Source: Goekera deserti (lineage in GTDB: Bacteria; Actinomycetota; Actinomycetes; Mycobacteriales; Geodermatophilaceae). Taken from it: a DNA stretch of 64,000 nt. The DNA is taken from NCBI RefSeq assembly GCF_010685995.1, contig NZ_JAAGWK010000012.1:62001-126000 (forward strand). The letters are read 5' to 3'. The notes under the pieces were generated by a model. That model had not been told where the DNA came from, searched no databases, and saw only the letters and a program-made list of their open reading frames with translations. Positions 23,998 to 37,850 of the stretch are shown piece after piece. Position 1 is the first letter of the stretch. Each line of letters opens with the position of its first letter. A program made the translations under genes and the position numbers.

Positions 23998-25089
23998 TCA
24001 GCTGTGTCGGGTGTCGCCCCGGGCCTCGGCCGCGCGACGCTCGGCGTCGGTGAGGGCGTCGGGCTCGCCGGGGGCACCGGTCGGCTCGCCCTCCGGGTCG
24101 ACGGCGGGGCCGTCGGCGTCGGGCACCTGGCCGCGTGTCTTCAGCAGGCTGGCGACCGTGGCGATGACCAGCACGCCGAGGATCACCGACAACGAGAGCC
24201 AGATCGGGATCTCCGGGATGCTCTCGATCGGCTCGCGCTCGCCGGCGAAGGGCAGCTGGTTCTCGTGCAGCGCCTCCAGCACGAGCTTGACGCCGATGAA
24301 CGCCAGGATGACGGCGAGGCCGAGCGACAGGTAGACCAGCCGCTTGAGCAGGCCGCCGAGCAGGAAGTACAGCTGCCGCAGGCCCATCAGGGCGAAGACG
24401 TTGGCGGTGAACACGATGAACGGCTCGCGGGTCAGCCCGAAGATGGCCGGGATGCTGTCCAGCGCGAAGATCAGGTCGGTGGTGCCCAGGGCGAGGAAGA
24501 CGATGACCAGCGGGGTGAAGAACCGCTTGCCGTCGCGCTTGACGCGGACCTTGCTGCCCTCGTAGTCCTCGGTGATCGGCAGGATCTTGCGCATCCGCCG
24601 GATGAGCGCGTTCTCCTCGTACTCCTCGTCCTCGTGCTGGCTGCGGACCAGGTTGATCGCGGTGTAGATGAGGAACGCGCCGAAGATGTAGAAGACCCAG
24701 ACGAACCGCTCGATGACCGCGGCGCCCAGCAGGATGAAGATCCCGCGCAGCACCAGGGCGATGATGATGCCCACCATCAGGGCCTCTTGCTGCAGCGCCC
24801 GGGGCACCTTGAAGCGGGCCATGATGATCACGAAGACGAAGAGGTTGTCGACCGACAGCGAGTACTCGGTCAACCAGCCCGCGTAGAACTGTGTCGCGAA
24901 GTCACCGTTGGTGACCACCAGCACGAGGACGCCGAACAGCAGCGCCAGCGCGACGTAGAAGACCACCCAGCGGGTGGCCTCCTTGACCGAGGGCTCGTGC
25001 GGTCGCTTGACCACCAGCGCCAGGTCGAACAGCAGCAAGGCGGTGAGCCCCACGAACGTCGCGATCTCGAACCAGACGGGGAGCTCCAC
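23998..25089 (-). CDS. TerC-family integral membrane protein (downstream paralogue)
   Basis: 363 aa with about eight to nine transmembrane segments and the TerC hallmarks SLSVDNLFVFVIIM and FALDSIPAIFGLTREPFIVF. TerC/Alx members export or exchange Mn2+ and support metalation of secreted enzymes; related proteins give tellurite resistance. The acidic HEDEEYEEN loop and a charged cytosolic C-terminal tail are visible. GTG start at 25089. It lies 186 bases behind a second terC copy, with a strong terminator in between, so it seems to be a separate transcript. Confidence 0.92.
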   Translation of the reverse strand: MELPVWFEIATFVGLTALLLFDLALVVKRPHEPSVKEATRWVVFYVALALLFGVLVLVVTNGDFATQFYAGWLTEYSLSVDNLFVFVIIMARFKVPRALQQEALMVGIIIALVLRGIFILLGAAVIERFVWVFYIFGAFLIYTAINLVRSQHEDEEYEENALIRRMRKILPITEDYEGSKVRVKRDGKRFFTPLVIVFLALGTTDLIFALDSIPAIFGLTREPFIVFTANVFALMGLRQLYFLLGGLLKRLVYLSLGLAVILAFIGVKLVLEALHENQLPFAGEREPIESIPEIPIWLSLSVILGVLVIATVASLLKTRGQVPDADGPAVDPEGEPTGAPGEPDALTDAERRAAEARGDTRHS

Positions 25090-25190
25090 GGGACAGGACT
25101 CTACGGGGACGCACAGGGAGCCGCCGTCCGTGAGCTGTGCACGACGCTCGCGGCCTGCTCACGGCAGGGTCACCGGAGCCGGACACGACG

Positions 25191-25225
25191 GAGGCCGTCG
25201 ACGACTCGGGGTCGTCGACGGCCTC
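25191..25225 (-). terminator. Strong hairpin between the two terC genes
   Basis: A perfect 15-bp stem (GAGGCCGTCGACGAC against its complement) with a five-base loop TCGGG, 50 bases after the stop of the upstream terC gene. It is a convincing factor-independent terminator stem without a strong T-run. Confidence 0.75.
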
Positions 25226-25275
25226 GGCCGTGCGGGTGGCGCGGGGCCGCGGGTGCGGCACGCCGCACCGGTGGG

Positions 25276-26415
25276 TCAGCGCGGCGCGGGCAGCCCGTCG
25301 GCGTCCCGGCTGGCGGTGTCCGGCGACCCGGTGTCGGAGGCGGTGCCGGTCTCGGAGCCCGTGTCCGCGTCGGTCTGCGGGGCGGCGGGGCCGGAGGCGC
25401 CGCCGGTGCCGGTGACGGGCAGGCCAGCCGCGGCCTGCTGCTGCTTGACCTTCTTGTCCTTGGCCAGGCTGGCCAGGGTGGTGACGACCAGTGTGACCAC
25501 GATGACGCCCAGCGACAGCCAGGTCGGGATCTCCGGGACGGCGGTCACGTGCTCGCCGCCGTTGATGAACGGCAGCTCGTTCTCGTGCAGCGCGTGGATC
25601 AGCAGCTTCAGGCCGATGAAGCCCAGGATGACGGCGAGGCCGTAGGCCAGGTACACCAGCCGGTCGAGCAGACCGTCGATGAGGAAGTACAGCTGGCGCA
25701 GGCCGAGCAGCGAGAAGGCGTTGGCGGCGAAGACGAGGAAGGTCTCCTCGGTGAGACCGAAGATCGCCGGGATCGAGTCGACGGCGAAGAGGATGTCGGC
25801 GCTGCCGATGGCGATCAGCGCGACGGCGAGCGGGGTGATGAAACGCTTCCCGTCGATCTTCGTGACCATCTTGTCGCCGTGGTACTCCTCGGTCGTCGGC
25901 AACACCTTGCGGGTGAGCCGGAGGACCGAGTTCTCCTTGAACTCCTCGTCCTTGCTGTGCCCGCCGCTGCGGGCCTGCACGACCGCGGTGTAGATGAGGA
26001 TGGCGCCGAAGAGGTAGAACACCCAGCTGAAGTTCTCGATCGCGGCGGCACCGATCACGATGAAGACCGTGCGGAGCACCAGGGCGAAGGTGATCCCGTA
26101 GAGCAGCACCTTCTGCTGCAGCTCCCGCGGGATGGCGAAGCTGGTCATGATCAGCACGAAGACGAACAGGTTGTCCACCGAGAGGCTCTTCTCGGTGATG
26201 TAGCCGGCGAAGTACTCACCGCCGTAGGTGGCCCCGGAGAAGGCGAAGACCAGCAACCCGAACACGACGGCGATGCCGACGTACACCGAGGACCAGATCG
26301 CGGACTCGCGCATCGAGGGGGCGTGCGGCGTGCGCACGTGGCCGAACAGGTCGAACGCGAGCATCCCGACGATCGCGGCGATCGTCAGTGCCCACACCCA
26401 GGTGGGGACGTCCAT
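25276..26415 (-). CDS. TerC-family integral membrane protein (riboswitch-linked paralogue)
   Basis: 379 aa, same fold as its neighbour: SLSVDNLFVFVLIM, FAVDSIPAIFGLTEETFLVF and about eight hydrophobic segments. The C-terminal 60 residues are Ala/Gly/Asp/Thr-rich and probably disordered in the cytosol. The ATG at 26415 has CGGAGGAAC before it. The leader 38 bases upstream carries a yybP-ykoY-type Mn2+ riboswitch, which supports a manganese-export role over tellurite resistance. Confidence 0.93.
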   Translation of the reverse strand: MDVPTWVWALTIAAIVGMLAFDLFGHVRTPHAPSMRESAIWSSVYVGIAVVFGLLVFAFSGATYGGEYFAGYITEKSLSVDNLFVFVLIMTSFAIPRELQQKVLLYGITFALVLRTVFIVIGAAAIENFSWVFYLFGAILIYTAVVQARSGGHSKDEEFKENSVLRLTRKVLPTTEEYHGDKMVTKIDGKRFITPLAVALIAIGSADILFAVDSIPAIFGLTEETFLVFAANAFSLLGLRQLYFLIDGLLDRLVYLAYGLAVILGFIGLKLLIHALHENELPFINGGEHVTAVPEIPTWLSLGVIVVTLVVTTLASLAKDKKVKQQQAAAGLPVTGTGGASGPAAPQTDADTGSETGTASDTGSPDTASRDADGLPAPR

Positions 26416-26452
26416 GCGGGTTCCTCCGGAGATCTGGCAGGTCGTGTCAGAA

Positions 26453-26557
26453 CCGGAGGTCTCTCCCGTCGGACCGGTGGACCGGCCGACCAGCTGCCCC
26501 GGGGGTCATCGGACCCCGTGTTGACGAGACTGCTGCTGGGGATACTCCCCTCCCGGA
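26453..26557 (-). promoter_or_regulatory. yybP-ykoY (Mn2+) riboswitch candidate
   Basis: Read on the minus strand, the leader holds the conserved 5' block GGAGGGGAGTA, a central CGTCAACAC block, and the 3' block GAGAGACCTCC; GGAGG and CCTCC can pair as P1. These are the paired L1/L3 elements that bind Mn2+ in this riboswitch class. It ends 37 bases before the terC start codon, so it could act on the ribosome site or on early termination. Assignment is by eye and should be scored with the Rfam model RF00080. Confidence 0.75.
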
Positions 26558-26719
26558 CAGCACTCTCACCTGGGCACCACGAGATGGCCAGGCGGCACGC
26601 CGTCCACCGGGGAAGACGACCCGGAGCGCCGGATGATTCCCGGACCCGACGTGATCCACGCCGCACTCGCCTCGCCGGGGGGCAACCGACCCGCCTGGCA
26701 CGGGCGTGCCGCGCGCCGC

Positions 26720-28834
<2,115 letters not shown>

Positions 28835-29078
28835 GTGGACGACGGTACGACGACCCACCGACAGAACGGGCCGTGCTCGGTCTCCCCCGCCTCGCACAGC
28901 GGACGGGGCCGGTGGTTGAGAGACTGGCGGCGAGCTCGTGACCGGGACGTCATGACGAGTGCGTGTGCCCGGCGGTGCGGGCGGGCACCGCCGACCCGAC
29001 GAGCTCGTCGTCCCCGCCGGCTGGCGGGGGCTCCCGCGGCCCCGACACGAGGGCCGCCCACAGCAGGAGGACCACCCG
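28835..29078. other. Divergent uvrB/glgX intergenic region
   Basis: Holds the presumed promoters of both genes. A hairpin at 28970-28993 (CGGCGGTGC pairing with GCACCGCCG) lies in the glgX leader, and AGGAGG at 29065-29070 is the glgX ribosome site. I looked for a LexA-type SOS box and did not find one. Confidence 0.5.
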
Positions 29079-31186
<2,108 letters not shown>

Positions 31187-31190
<4 letters not shown>

Positions 31191-33532
31191 CGCCCGCCCC
31201 GCCCCCGACCTCGGCTCCGGCTGCCCGCGACCGGCGGGACGTCCCGTCGGCCACCTACCGGCTGCAGGTGCACGCCGACTTCACCCTGGACGACGCCGCG
31301 GCCGTGGCCGGCTACCTGGCCGACCTCGGGGTGAGCCACGCGTACTCCTCCCCGCTGCTGCGGTCGTCCGAGGGCTCGAACCACGGCTACGACACGACCG
31401 ACCACGCCCACGTGGACGAGGCCCGCGGCGGCCGCGCGGGCCTGGACCGGTTCGTGTCCGCGCTGCACGAGGTCGGCCTCGGCCTGGTGCTTGACCTGGT
31501 GCCCAACCACATGGGCGTGGCCGACGCGCACGCCTCGGCCTGGTGGTGGGACCTGCTGCAGCACGGCCGGGACAGCGCCCACGCCGACGCCTTCGACGTC
31601 GACTGGGAGTTCGGCGACGGCCGGGTGCGCATCCCGGTGCTCGGCTCGGCCGACGACCTGGCGCAGCTCGAGGTGGTGGACGGCGAGCTGCGCTACTACG
31701 ACAACCGCTTCCCGATCACCCCGGGGACGGCGGAGGGCACGCCGCGGGAGGTGCACGACCGCCAGCACTACGAGCTGGTCGACTGGCGCCGGGCGGACAG
31801 CGACCTGAACTACCGCCGGTTCTTCGCGATCAACACCCTCGCCGGGCTGCGCGCCGAGGACCCGGCGGTCTTCGAGGCCACCCACGCCCTGCCGATGGAG
31901 CTGGTGCGCACCGGGGCCGTCGACGGCCTGCGGATCGACCACCCCGACGGTCTGGCCGATCCGGGCGGCTACCTGGACCGGCTGGCCGCGGCGTCCGGTG
32001 GGCGATGGACGGTGGTGGAGAAGATCCTGGAGCCCGGCGAGGCCCTGCCGGAGAGCTGGGCGACGGCCGGCACCACCGGCTACGACGCCATGGCCGAGGT
32101 GGACGGCGTCCTGGTGGACCCGGCCGGTGAGCCGGCGCTGACCGCGCTGGACACCGAGATCACCGGTGCCCCGGTCGACTACGCCCAGCTCGTGCACGAC
32201 TGCAAGCGGGAGGTCACCGACGGCATCCTCGGTTCCGAGGTCGCTCGGTTGCACCGGCTGGTCGGCGAGCTGCCGGGCGTGCCGGCGGAGCAGGTGCGGG
32301 AGGCGCTGGCCGAGCTGCTGGCGAGCTTCCCGGTGTACCGCTCCTACCTGCCCGCGGGCCGCGAGCACCTGGACGCCACCGTGGCCGCCGTCCGGGAACG
32401 GCGTCCGGACCTGACCGAGGCCGTGAACGGGCTGCACCCGCTGCTGTCGACGGCGGGCTCGGAGCTGGCCACCCGGTTCGAGCAGACCAGCGGGCCGGTG
32501 ATGGCCAAGGGCGTGGAGGACAGCGCCTACTACCGGTGGGCCCGGTTCGTCGCGCTCAACGAGGTGGGCGGGGACCCGGCGCACCTCGGCCGCACCGTCG
32601 AGGAGTTCCACGCCGCGCAGCAGCACCGGGCCGCGTCGCTGCCCGCGTCGATGACCGCGCTGTCCACCCACGACACCAAGCGCAGCGAGGACACCCGTGC
32701 CCGGCTGGCAGTGCTGGCCGAGCTGCCCACCGAGTGGGCCGGGCTGGTGCGGCAGCTGCTCGAGCGGCACCCGCTGGCCGACCGCCCGCTGGCGCACCAG
32801 GTGTGGCAGAACCTGGTCGGCGCGTGGCCGATCTCGCGGGAGCGGGCGCACGCCTACGCGGAGAAGGCGGCCCGGGAGGCCGGGACCTCGACCACCTGGA
32901 CCGCCTCGGACGCCGCCTTCGAGGAGCAGCTGCACGCCCTGGTCGACGCCGCCTTCGACGACGAGGTGACGCGGGGCGCCGTCGAGGAACTGGTGGCCCG
33001 GATCACGCCGGAGGGCCGGTCGAACTCGCTGAGCCAGAAGCTGCTGCAGCTGACCATCGCGGGGGTGCCGGACGTCTACCAGGGCTCCGAGCTGTGGGAC
33101 CACTCCTTGGTCGACCCGGACAACCGGCGACCGGTCGACTACGACCTGCGCCGCGCGCTGCTGGCTCGGCTGGACGGTGGGGAGGTGCCCGGTGTCGACG
33201 ACACCGGCGCCGCCAAGCTTCTGGTCGTCTCCCGCGCGCTGCGGCTGCGCCGGGACGCACCCGAGCTGTTCACCGGCTACACGCCGGTGGCGGCGAGCGG
33301 GCCGGCTGCCGACCACGTGGTCGCCTTCGACCGGGGCGGGGCGATGACGGTGGCCACCCGGCTGCCGGTCGGGCTGGCCGCCGCGGGCGGCTGGCGGGAC
33401 ACCGCCGTCGCGCTGCCCACCGGCAGCTGGCACGACGTGCTCACCGGCGCCCGGGTCGTCTCCGACGCCCACGGCGCCCCGGTGGCCGAGCTGCTCGCGC
33501 GGCTCCCGGTCGCGCTGCTCACCCGCGCGTAG
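31187..33532 (+). CDS. treY: Maltooligosyltrehalose synthase
   Basis: Converts the reducing end of maltodextrin into a terminal trehalose unit, first step of the TreYZ pathway. 781 aa. Early motif SATYRLQVHADFTLDDAA and SSPLL; nucleophile about D251 (GLRIDHPDGLADP) and acid/base about E278 (VVEKILEPGE); the C-terminal SLSQKLLQLTIAGVPDVYQGSE and DPDNRRPVDY are typical. GTG overlaps the glgX stop by four bases. Its usual partner treZ is not next door but about 6.7 kb downstream. Confidence 0.96.
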
Positions 33533-33551
33533 GCGGGCGGGGCGGCCACCC

Positions 33552-33630
33552 GCCGAGCTCACGACCGTCCGGCCGGGTTCACCAGCGTTGGTGAGCTCGG
33601 CCGGACGGTGATCAGCTCAGCTGATCACCG
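33552..33630. terminator. Three mutually overlapping hairpins between convergent genes
   Basis: Stem a pairs GCCGAGCTCAC (33552-33562) with 33591-33601; stem b pairs ACCGTCCGGCCG (33564-33575) with 33598-33609; stem c is CGGTGATCAGCT (33606-33617) against 33619-33630. Each shares bases with its neighbour, so a and b, and b and c, cannot form together. Stem b also has an inner TCACCA/TGGTGA stem. It lies between treY and the convergent permease gene and most likely terminates both transcripts. Confidence 0.6.
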
Positions 33631-33657
33631 CTGGGCTCCCAGCAGCCGCGGCGGGGG

Positions 33658-34878
33658 TCAGAAGCGGATGGCGTCGATGACCTTGACCCGGACGGCGAGC
33701 AGCGCCGGCAGCAGGCCGGCCAGGGCACCGACACCGGCGGCGGCCAGCAGGCCCTCGACGGCGGCCTCCACCGGGAAGCCGGGCAGGTCGGCGATCGGGA
33801 CGCCGTCGTTGAACAGGTCGGCGATGGGCAGGTTGTCGACCACGGCCACGGCCAGGGCCACCGCGGCGAGCCCGGCCAGCACGGTGGCCACGACGCTCTC
33901 CAGCATGATCGCGCCGAACACGCGTGCGGAGGTCGCGCCGAAGCTGCGCCGGATGCCGATCTCCCGGATCCGCTGCCGTACCGCCATCAGGCCCACGTTG
34001 AACACGCCCAGCCCGCCGAGCAGCAGCGCCACCGCGCCGACCGCCCGGACGGCGAGCCGCAGCGTGTCGATGGTTCCCTCCAGGCTGGGGTCGTCGGCCC
34101 GGTAGACGTTGGCCGAGATGCCGGGCAGCAGCAGCGGCAGGTCCGCCTGCAGGGCGGCCATCACCTCGTCGACCTGCGCCGACGGCACCCACAGCTCGAC
34201 GCTCGGTGGCCCGTACATCATCGCGGCCTGGTCGGCGGCCGCGGTGGCGCGCGCGTCGTCCAGGCCGGTGTGGTCGATGCGGTACACCGTGGGGCTCCGG
34301 TAGCCGTCGCGCAGCACGCCGACGACGGTGGCCGTCACCGGCCGAGCACCACCGAGGACGACGGTGCGCGGGGCGGTGAGGTCGCCACCGCCGAGCATGT
34401 CTAGGAAGAACTCGTTGACCACCAGCGTCGGGGACAGCGACGTGCGGTCGCCCTCCCGGAACCAGCGCCCCTGCACCGGCTGCAGGCGGTGCAGCGGCCC
34501 GTAGGACGGCGACACCTGCTGCACCTGGAGCTGCTGGGTGCCGCCGGGCAACCGGAACAGCGCGTCGCGGTAGGCGACCGTGGCGTAGGCTTCCACCCCG
34601 TAGCGGTCCAGCAGCTGGCCGACTGCGGCGTCCCACTCGGCGGCCGGTGCCGGTGCCCCGGTGGTCTGGTCGAAGCCGGACAGCTGGATGGTGGCCGACC
34701 GGCCGGTGCTGCGCTCGGACTGCTCCTGCTGCACCTGGGCGACGATCAGGCCCAGCCCGGTCACCGACGTCATCGCGAAGACGGCGAGGAACACCCCGAC
34801 CAGGGAGAGCACCACGCGGGCCTTGTGCACCCGCACCTCGCCCCAGGCCTCGACGAACACGCCGATCAGCCCGGTCAC
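33658..34878 (-). CDS. MacB/FtsX-type ABC transporter permease
   Basis: 406-aa permease with one N-terminal transmembrane helix (VVLSLVGVFLAVFAMTSV), a large extracellular MacB-periplasmic-core-like domain and three C-terminal helices including AVGAVALLLGGLGVFNVGLMAV, followed by the FtsX signature VRQRIREIGIRRSFGATS. Such proteins drive mechanotransmission or export with a membrane-fusion-like partner. GTG overlaps the ATPase stop by four bases; last gene of a three-gene operon. Confidence 0.88.
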   Translation of the reverse strand: MTGLIGVFVEAWGEVRVHKARVVLSLVGVFLAVFAMTSVTGLGLIVAQVQQEQSERSTGRSATIQLSGFDQTTGAPAPAAEWDAAVGQLLDRYGVEAYATVAYRDALFRLPGGTQQLQVQQVSPSYGPLHRLQPVQGRWFREGDRTSLSPTLVVNEFFLDMLGGGDLTAPRTVVLGGARPVTATVVGVLRDGYRSPTVYRIDHTGLDDARATAAADQAAMMYGPPSVELWVPSAQVDEVMAALQADLPLLLPGISANVYRADDPSLEGTIDTLRLAVRAVGAVALLLGGLGVFNVGLMAVRQRIREIGIRRSFGATSARVFGAIMLESVVATVLAGLAAVALAVAVVDNLPIADLFNDGVPIADLPGFPVEAAVEGLLAAAGVGALAGLLPALLAVRVKVIDAIRF

Positions 34879-35657
34879 GCGACCACCTCGGCGGTGCGCG
34901 CCCCGGGGGCCTCGGCGTCCATCGGGGTGAGCCGGCCGTGGTCCAGCCGCAGGCGGCGGTCGGCCAGGGCGGCGACCGCGAGGTCGTGGGTGATGGTCAC
35001 CAGCGCGGCGCCCTGGGCTGCGGTCGCCTCCGCCAGCAGGGCCATCACCGCCTGGCCGGTCTCGACGTCGAGGGCGCCGGTCGGCTCGTCGGCCAGCACC
35101 ACCCGGGGGCGGCGCACCAGCGCCCGGGCGATGGCGACGCGCTGCTGCTCGCCACCGGAGAGCCGCTCGGGCACCTGGTCGGCCCGGGCCGCGAGCCCCA
35201 CCTGGTCCAGCACCTCCAGCGCGCGCCGGGTGCGGCCCAGGAACTCCCGGCCGCGGGCGTAGAGCAGCGGCGCGGCCACGTTCTCCACGGCGGTCCGGCG
35301 GGGCAGCAGGTTGAACTGCTGGAACACGAAGCCGAAGCACTCCCCGCGCAGGCGGGCGCGCCGCCGGCCGCGCAGCCGGTCGGTGGGCTGGCCGTCCAGC
35401 AGGTACTCCCCCGACGTCGGGGCGTCGAGCAGGCCGAGCACGTTGAGCAGGGTGGACTTGCCCGAGCCGGACCGGCCGACGATCGAGACGTGCTCGCCGG
35501 CCCCGATGGTGAGGTCGATGCCGCTGAGCACCTCCAGCAGGTCACCGCTGGGCAGCCGCACCTCCCGGCCGACGGCGGTCAGCTGCAGCTGGCTGCCCAC
35601 CCGCTCCGGCGGCCCGCCCTCGCCCCGACCGCGTCCCCGGCCGTCGAGGCCCCTCAT
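34875..35657 (-). CDS. MacB/LolD-type ABC transporter ATPase
   Basis: 260 aa. Walker A GRSGSGKST, Q-loop FVFQQFNLLP, signature LSGGEQQR, Walker B VVLADEP and the switch histidine in THD are all intact. The first 20 residues are a Gly/Arg-rich extension that may be untranslated, since homology starts at LQLTAVGREVRLPSG. ATG overlaps the stop of the upstream membrane-fusion gene (ATGA). It pairs with the permease coded next. Confidence 0.93.
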   Translation of the reverse strand: MRGLDGRGRGRGEGGPPERVGSQLQLTAVGREVRLPSGDLLEVLSGIDLTIGAGEHVSIVGRSGSGKSTLLNVLGLLDAPTSGEYLLDGQPTDRLRGRRRARLRGECFGFVFQQFNLLPRRTAVENVAAPLLYARGREFLGRTRRALEVLDQVGLAARADQVPERLSGGEQQRVAIARALVRRPRVVLADEPTGALDVETGQAVMALLAEATAAQGAALVTITHDLAVAALADRRLRLDHGRLTPMDAEAPGARTAEVVA

Positions 35658-36700
35658 CCGCCGAAGCCGCCGTACATGCCGCCGTCCACCGGGGTGTCGT
35701 CCGGGATCGGCACGAACTGCAGCACCTGCTGGCCCTCGGTGAGCCCGCCGGTGACCTCCACCTGCTGGCCGTCGTTGAGCCCCAGGGTGACCGGCGTCTG
35801 CACCTGCTCGCCGTCCGGCCCGACCACCCAGACGTTGCCCGACTGCACCGAGCCCTGGACGGCGGTGATCGGCAGGGTGAGCACGTCCACCGCCGTGCCG
35901 GCCGCGACCTCCACGCCGGCGGACATGCCGGCGAACACCGGGGTGCCGGCCGGGACGGTGCAGCGGGCCGTCGTCCCGGTGGTCGCGCCACCGCTGCTCG
36001 GGTCGTAGTACGGGGCGCCGCCGGGCGGGGCCCCGGCCGGGTCCGCCGCCGTCTCGGGGGTGCCGAGGGTGAGGCCGGTGCAGGTGAACGGGGCCGGCCC
36101 GCCCTGCACGGTGACCGCGGCGGTGGTGGGGGGCGAGAGCAGCCGGAACTGGTCGGCCTGGGTCAGCGGTGCGCTGATCGACAGGGTGCCCGGGGAGATG
36201 GTGCCGGCGGCGTCCCCGACGGCGACGAGCTGGTCCACCAGGACGTCCAGGGTGGCGACCCGGCCGGCGGTGGGCGCCGGCACGGTCACCCGGGTGACCA
36301 GCGGCGGGCGCGGGGTGACCACCTCCACGCCCATCGCGTCCTTCGTGGTGACCGGGTCCCGCTCGGTGGTCACGGTGATCTCGAACAGCGCGTCACCGGC
36401 GGCGACGTCCTCGCCCTGCTCGACCAGCACCCGGCGCACCTTCCCGGCCGCCGTCGCCTTGACCGGGACGGCCGGGTCGGCCACGACCGTGCCGGTCACC
36501 GAGACGGTGTTCTGCACGGTGCCGACCGTCACCGGCACCGCCGGGCTGGCCAGGTCGACCGGTGCCGGGCCGCCCGAGCCGGCCGCGGTCGCGTCGGTGC
36601 CCGTGCCGCCCCGGAAGGCCAGCACCACGAGCGCGACGGCGATGACGCCCCAGACGAGCAGGCGCAGGGTGGGGAACACCACGGAGCGCAGGACCCTCAT
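35654..36700 (-). CDS. HlyD/MacA-like membrane fusion subunit
   Basis: Membrane-anchored adaptor of 348 aa if ATG 36700 is used; a longer frame from 36769 gives 371. One transmembrane helix (LRLLVWGVIAVALVVLAF) is followed by a biotinyl-lipoyl-like half (VTGTVVADPAVPVKATAAGKVRRVLVEQGEDVAAGDALFEI), a second half with PAPTAGRVATLDVLVDQ, and a C-terminal beta-barrel-like part ending in Gly-rich GGMYGGFGG. In Gram-positives such proteins work with MacB-like pumps (YknXYZ type). First gene of the operon. Confidence 0.85.
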   Translation of the reverse strand: MRVLRSVVFPTLRLLVWGVIAVALVVLAFRGGTGTDATAAGSGGPAPVDLASPAVPVTVGTVQNTVSVTGTVVADPAVPVKATAAGKVRRVLVEQGEDVAAGDALFEITVTTERDPVTTKDAMGVEVVTPRPPLVTRVTVPAPTAGRVATLDVLVDQLVAVGDAAGTISPGTLSISAPLTQADQFRLLSPPTTAAVTVQGGPAPFTCTGLTLGTPETAADPAGAPPGGAPYYDPSSGGATTGTTARCTVPAGTPVFAGMSAGVEVAAGTAVDVLTLPITAVQGSVQSGNVWVVGPDGEQVQTPVTLGLNDGQQVEVTGGLTEGQQVLQFVPIPDDTPVDGGMYGGFGG

Positions 36701-37024
36701 GAACACTCTTCTCACCGATCGGACGGGACTGTGCAGCAACGTAGCCACCCGATCGCCGGCTGTGGTCAACCCGGGGTCGACATCGGCATGCGGACCGGGT
36801 CATCCCCGAGGATGAGCACGATCACGGAACGCTCCGTGTCATCACCACAACGTCACGTCACGGACGCACCGGGCCCTCGGGCGGCGACCTGGGCAGACGC
36901 CGGGAGGCTCCCGCCGAGCCCGGGCGGCACCCGCCGGAGCCACCTACCGTCCTCCGGGTGTCCGCGTCAGTGGCCGGGCACCAGGCACCGCCCCGCCCAG
37001 CCCCGTCCGGTGGTGGCCTGCACA
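36701..37024. other. Intergenic region between the MacAB-like operon and the rpf riboswitch
   Basis: 324 bases without a gene. It must hold the divergent promoters of the two transcripts. A small hairpin TCATCC/GGATGA lies at 36800-36815, and CGTCACGTCACGG at about 36852-36865 contains a short direct repeat. No convincing -35/-10 pair can be named by eye. Confidence 0.4.
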
Positions 37025-37740
<716 letters not shown>

Positions 37741-37747
37741 CCGCACC

Positions 37748-37773
37748 GGGGGCCCCGCCACGGCGGGGCCCCC
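37748..37773 (+). terminator. rpf terminator hairpin
   Basis: GGGGGCCCCGC pairs perfectly with GCGGGGCCCCC around a four-base loop, 7 bases after the rpf stop. Strong GC stem, no T-run. Confidence 0.75.
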
Positions 37774-37850
37774 ACTCCGGGCCCCGTCCTGCGGCCCGTC
37801 CGGCCTTCTCCCCAGGGCCCACACCGGCCCGCCCCGCAGCAGCGGGCCGG

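Noticed and set aside
28835-29078. SOS (LexA) box for uvrB
   Set aside because: I looked for the CGAAC-N4-GTTCG pattern in front of uvrB and uvrA and did not find it.
36770-36860. Third copy of the 21-base envelope-regulon motif before the MacA/MacB-like operon
   Set aside because: No stretch resembling ATAAGGGGAA with a GTGA.GGCGG half was found there.
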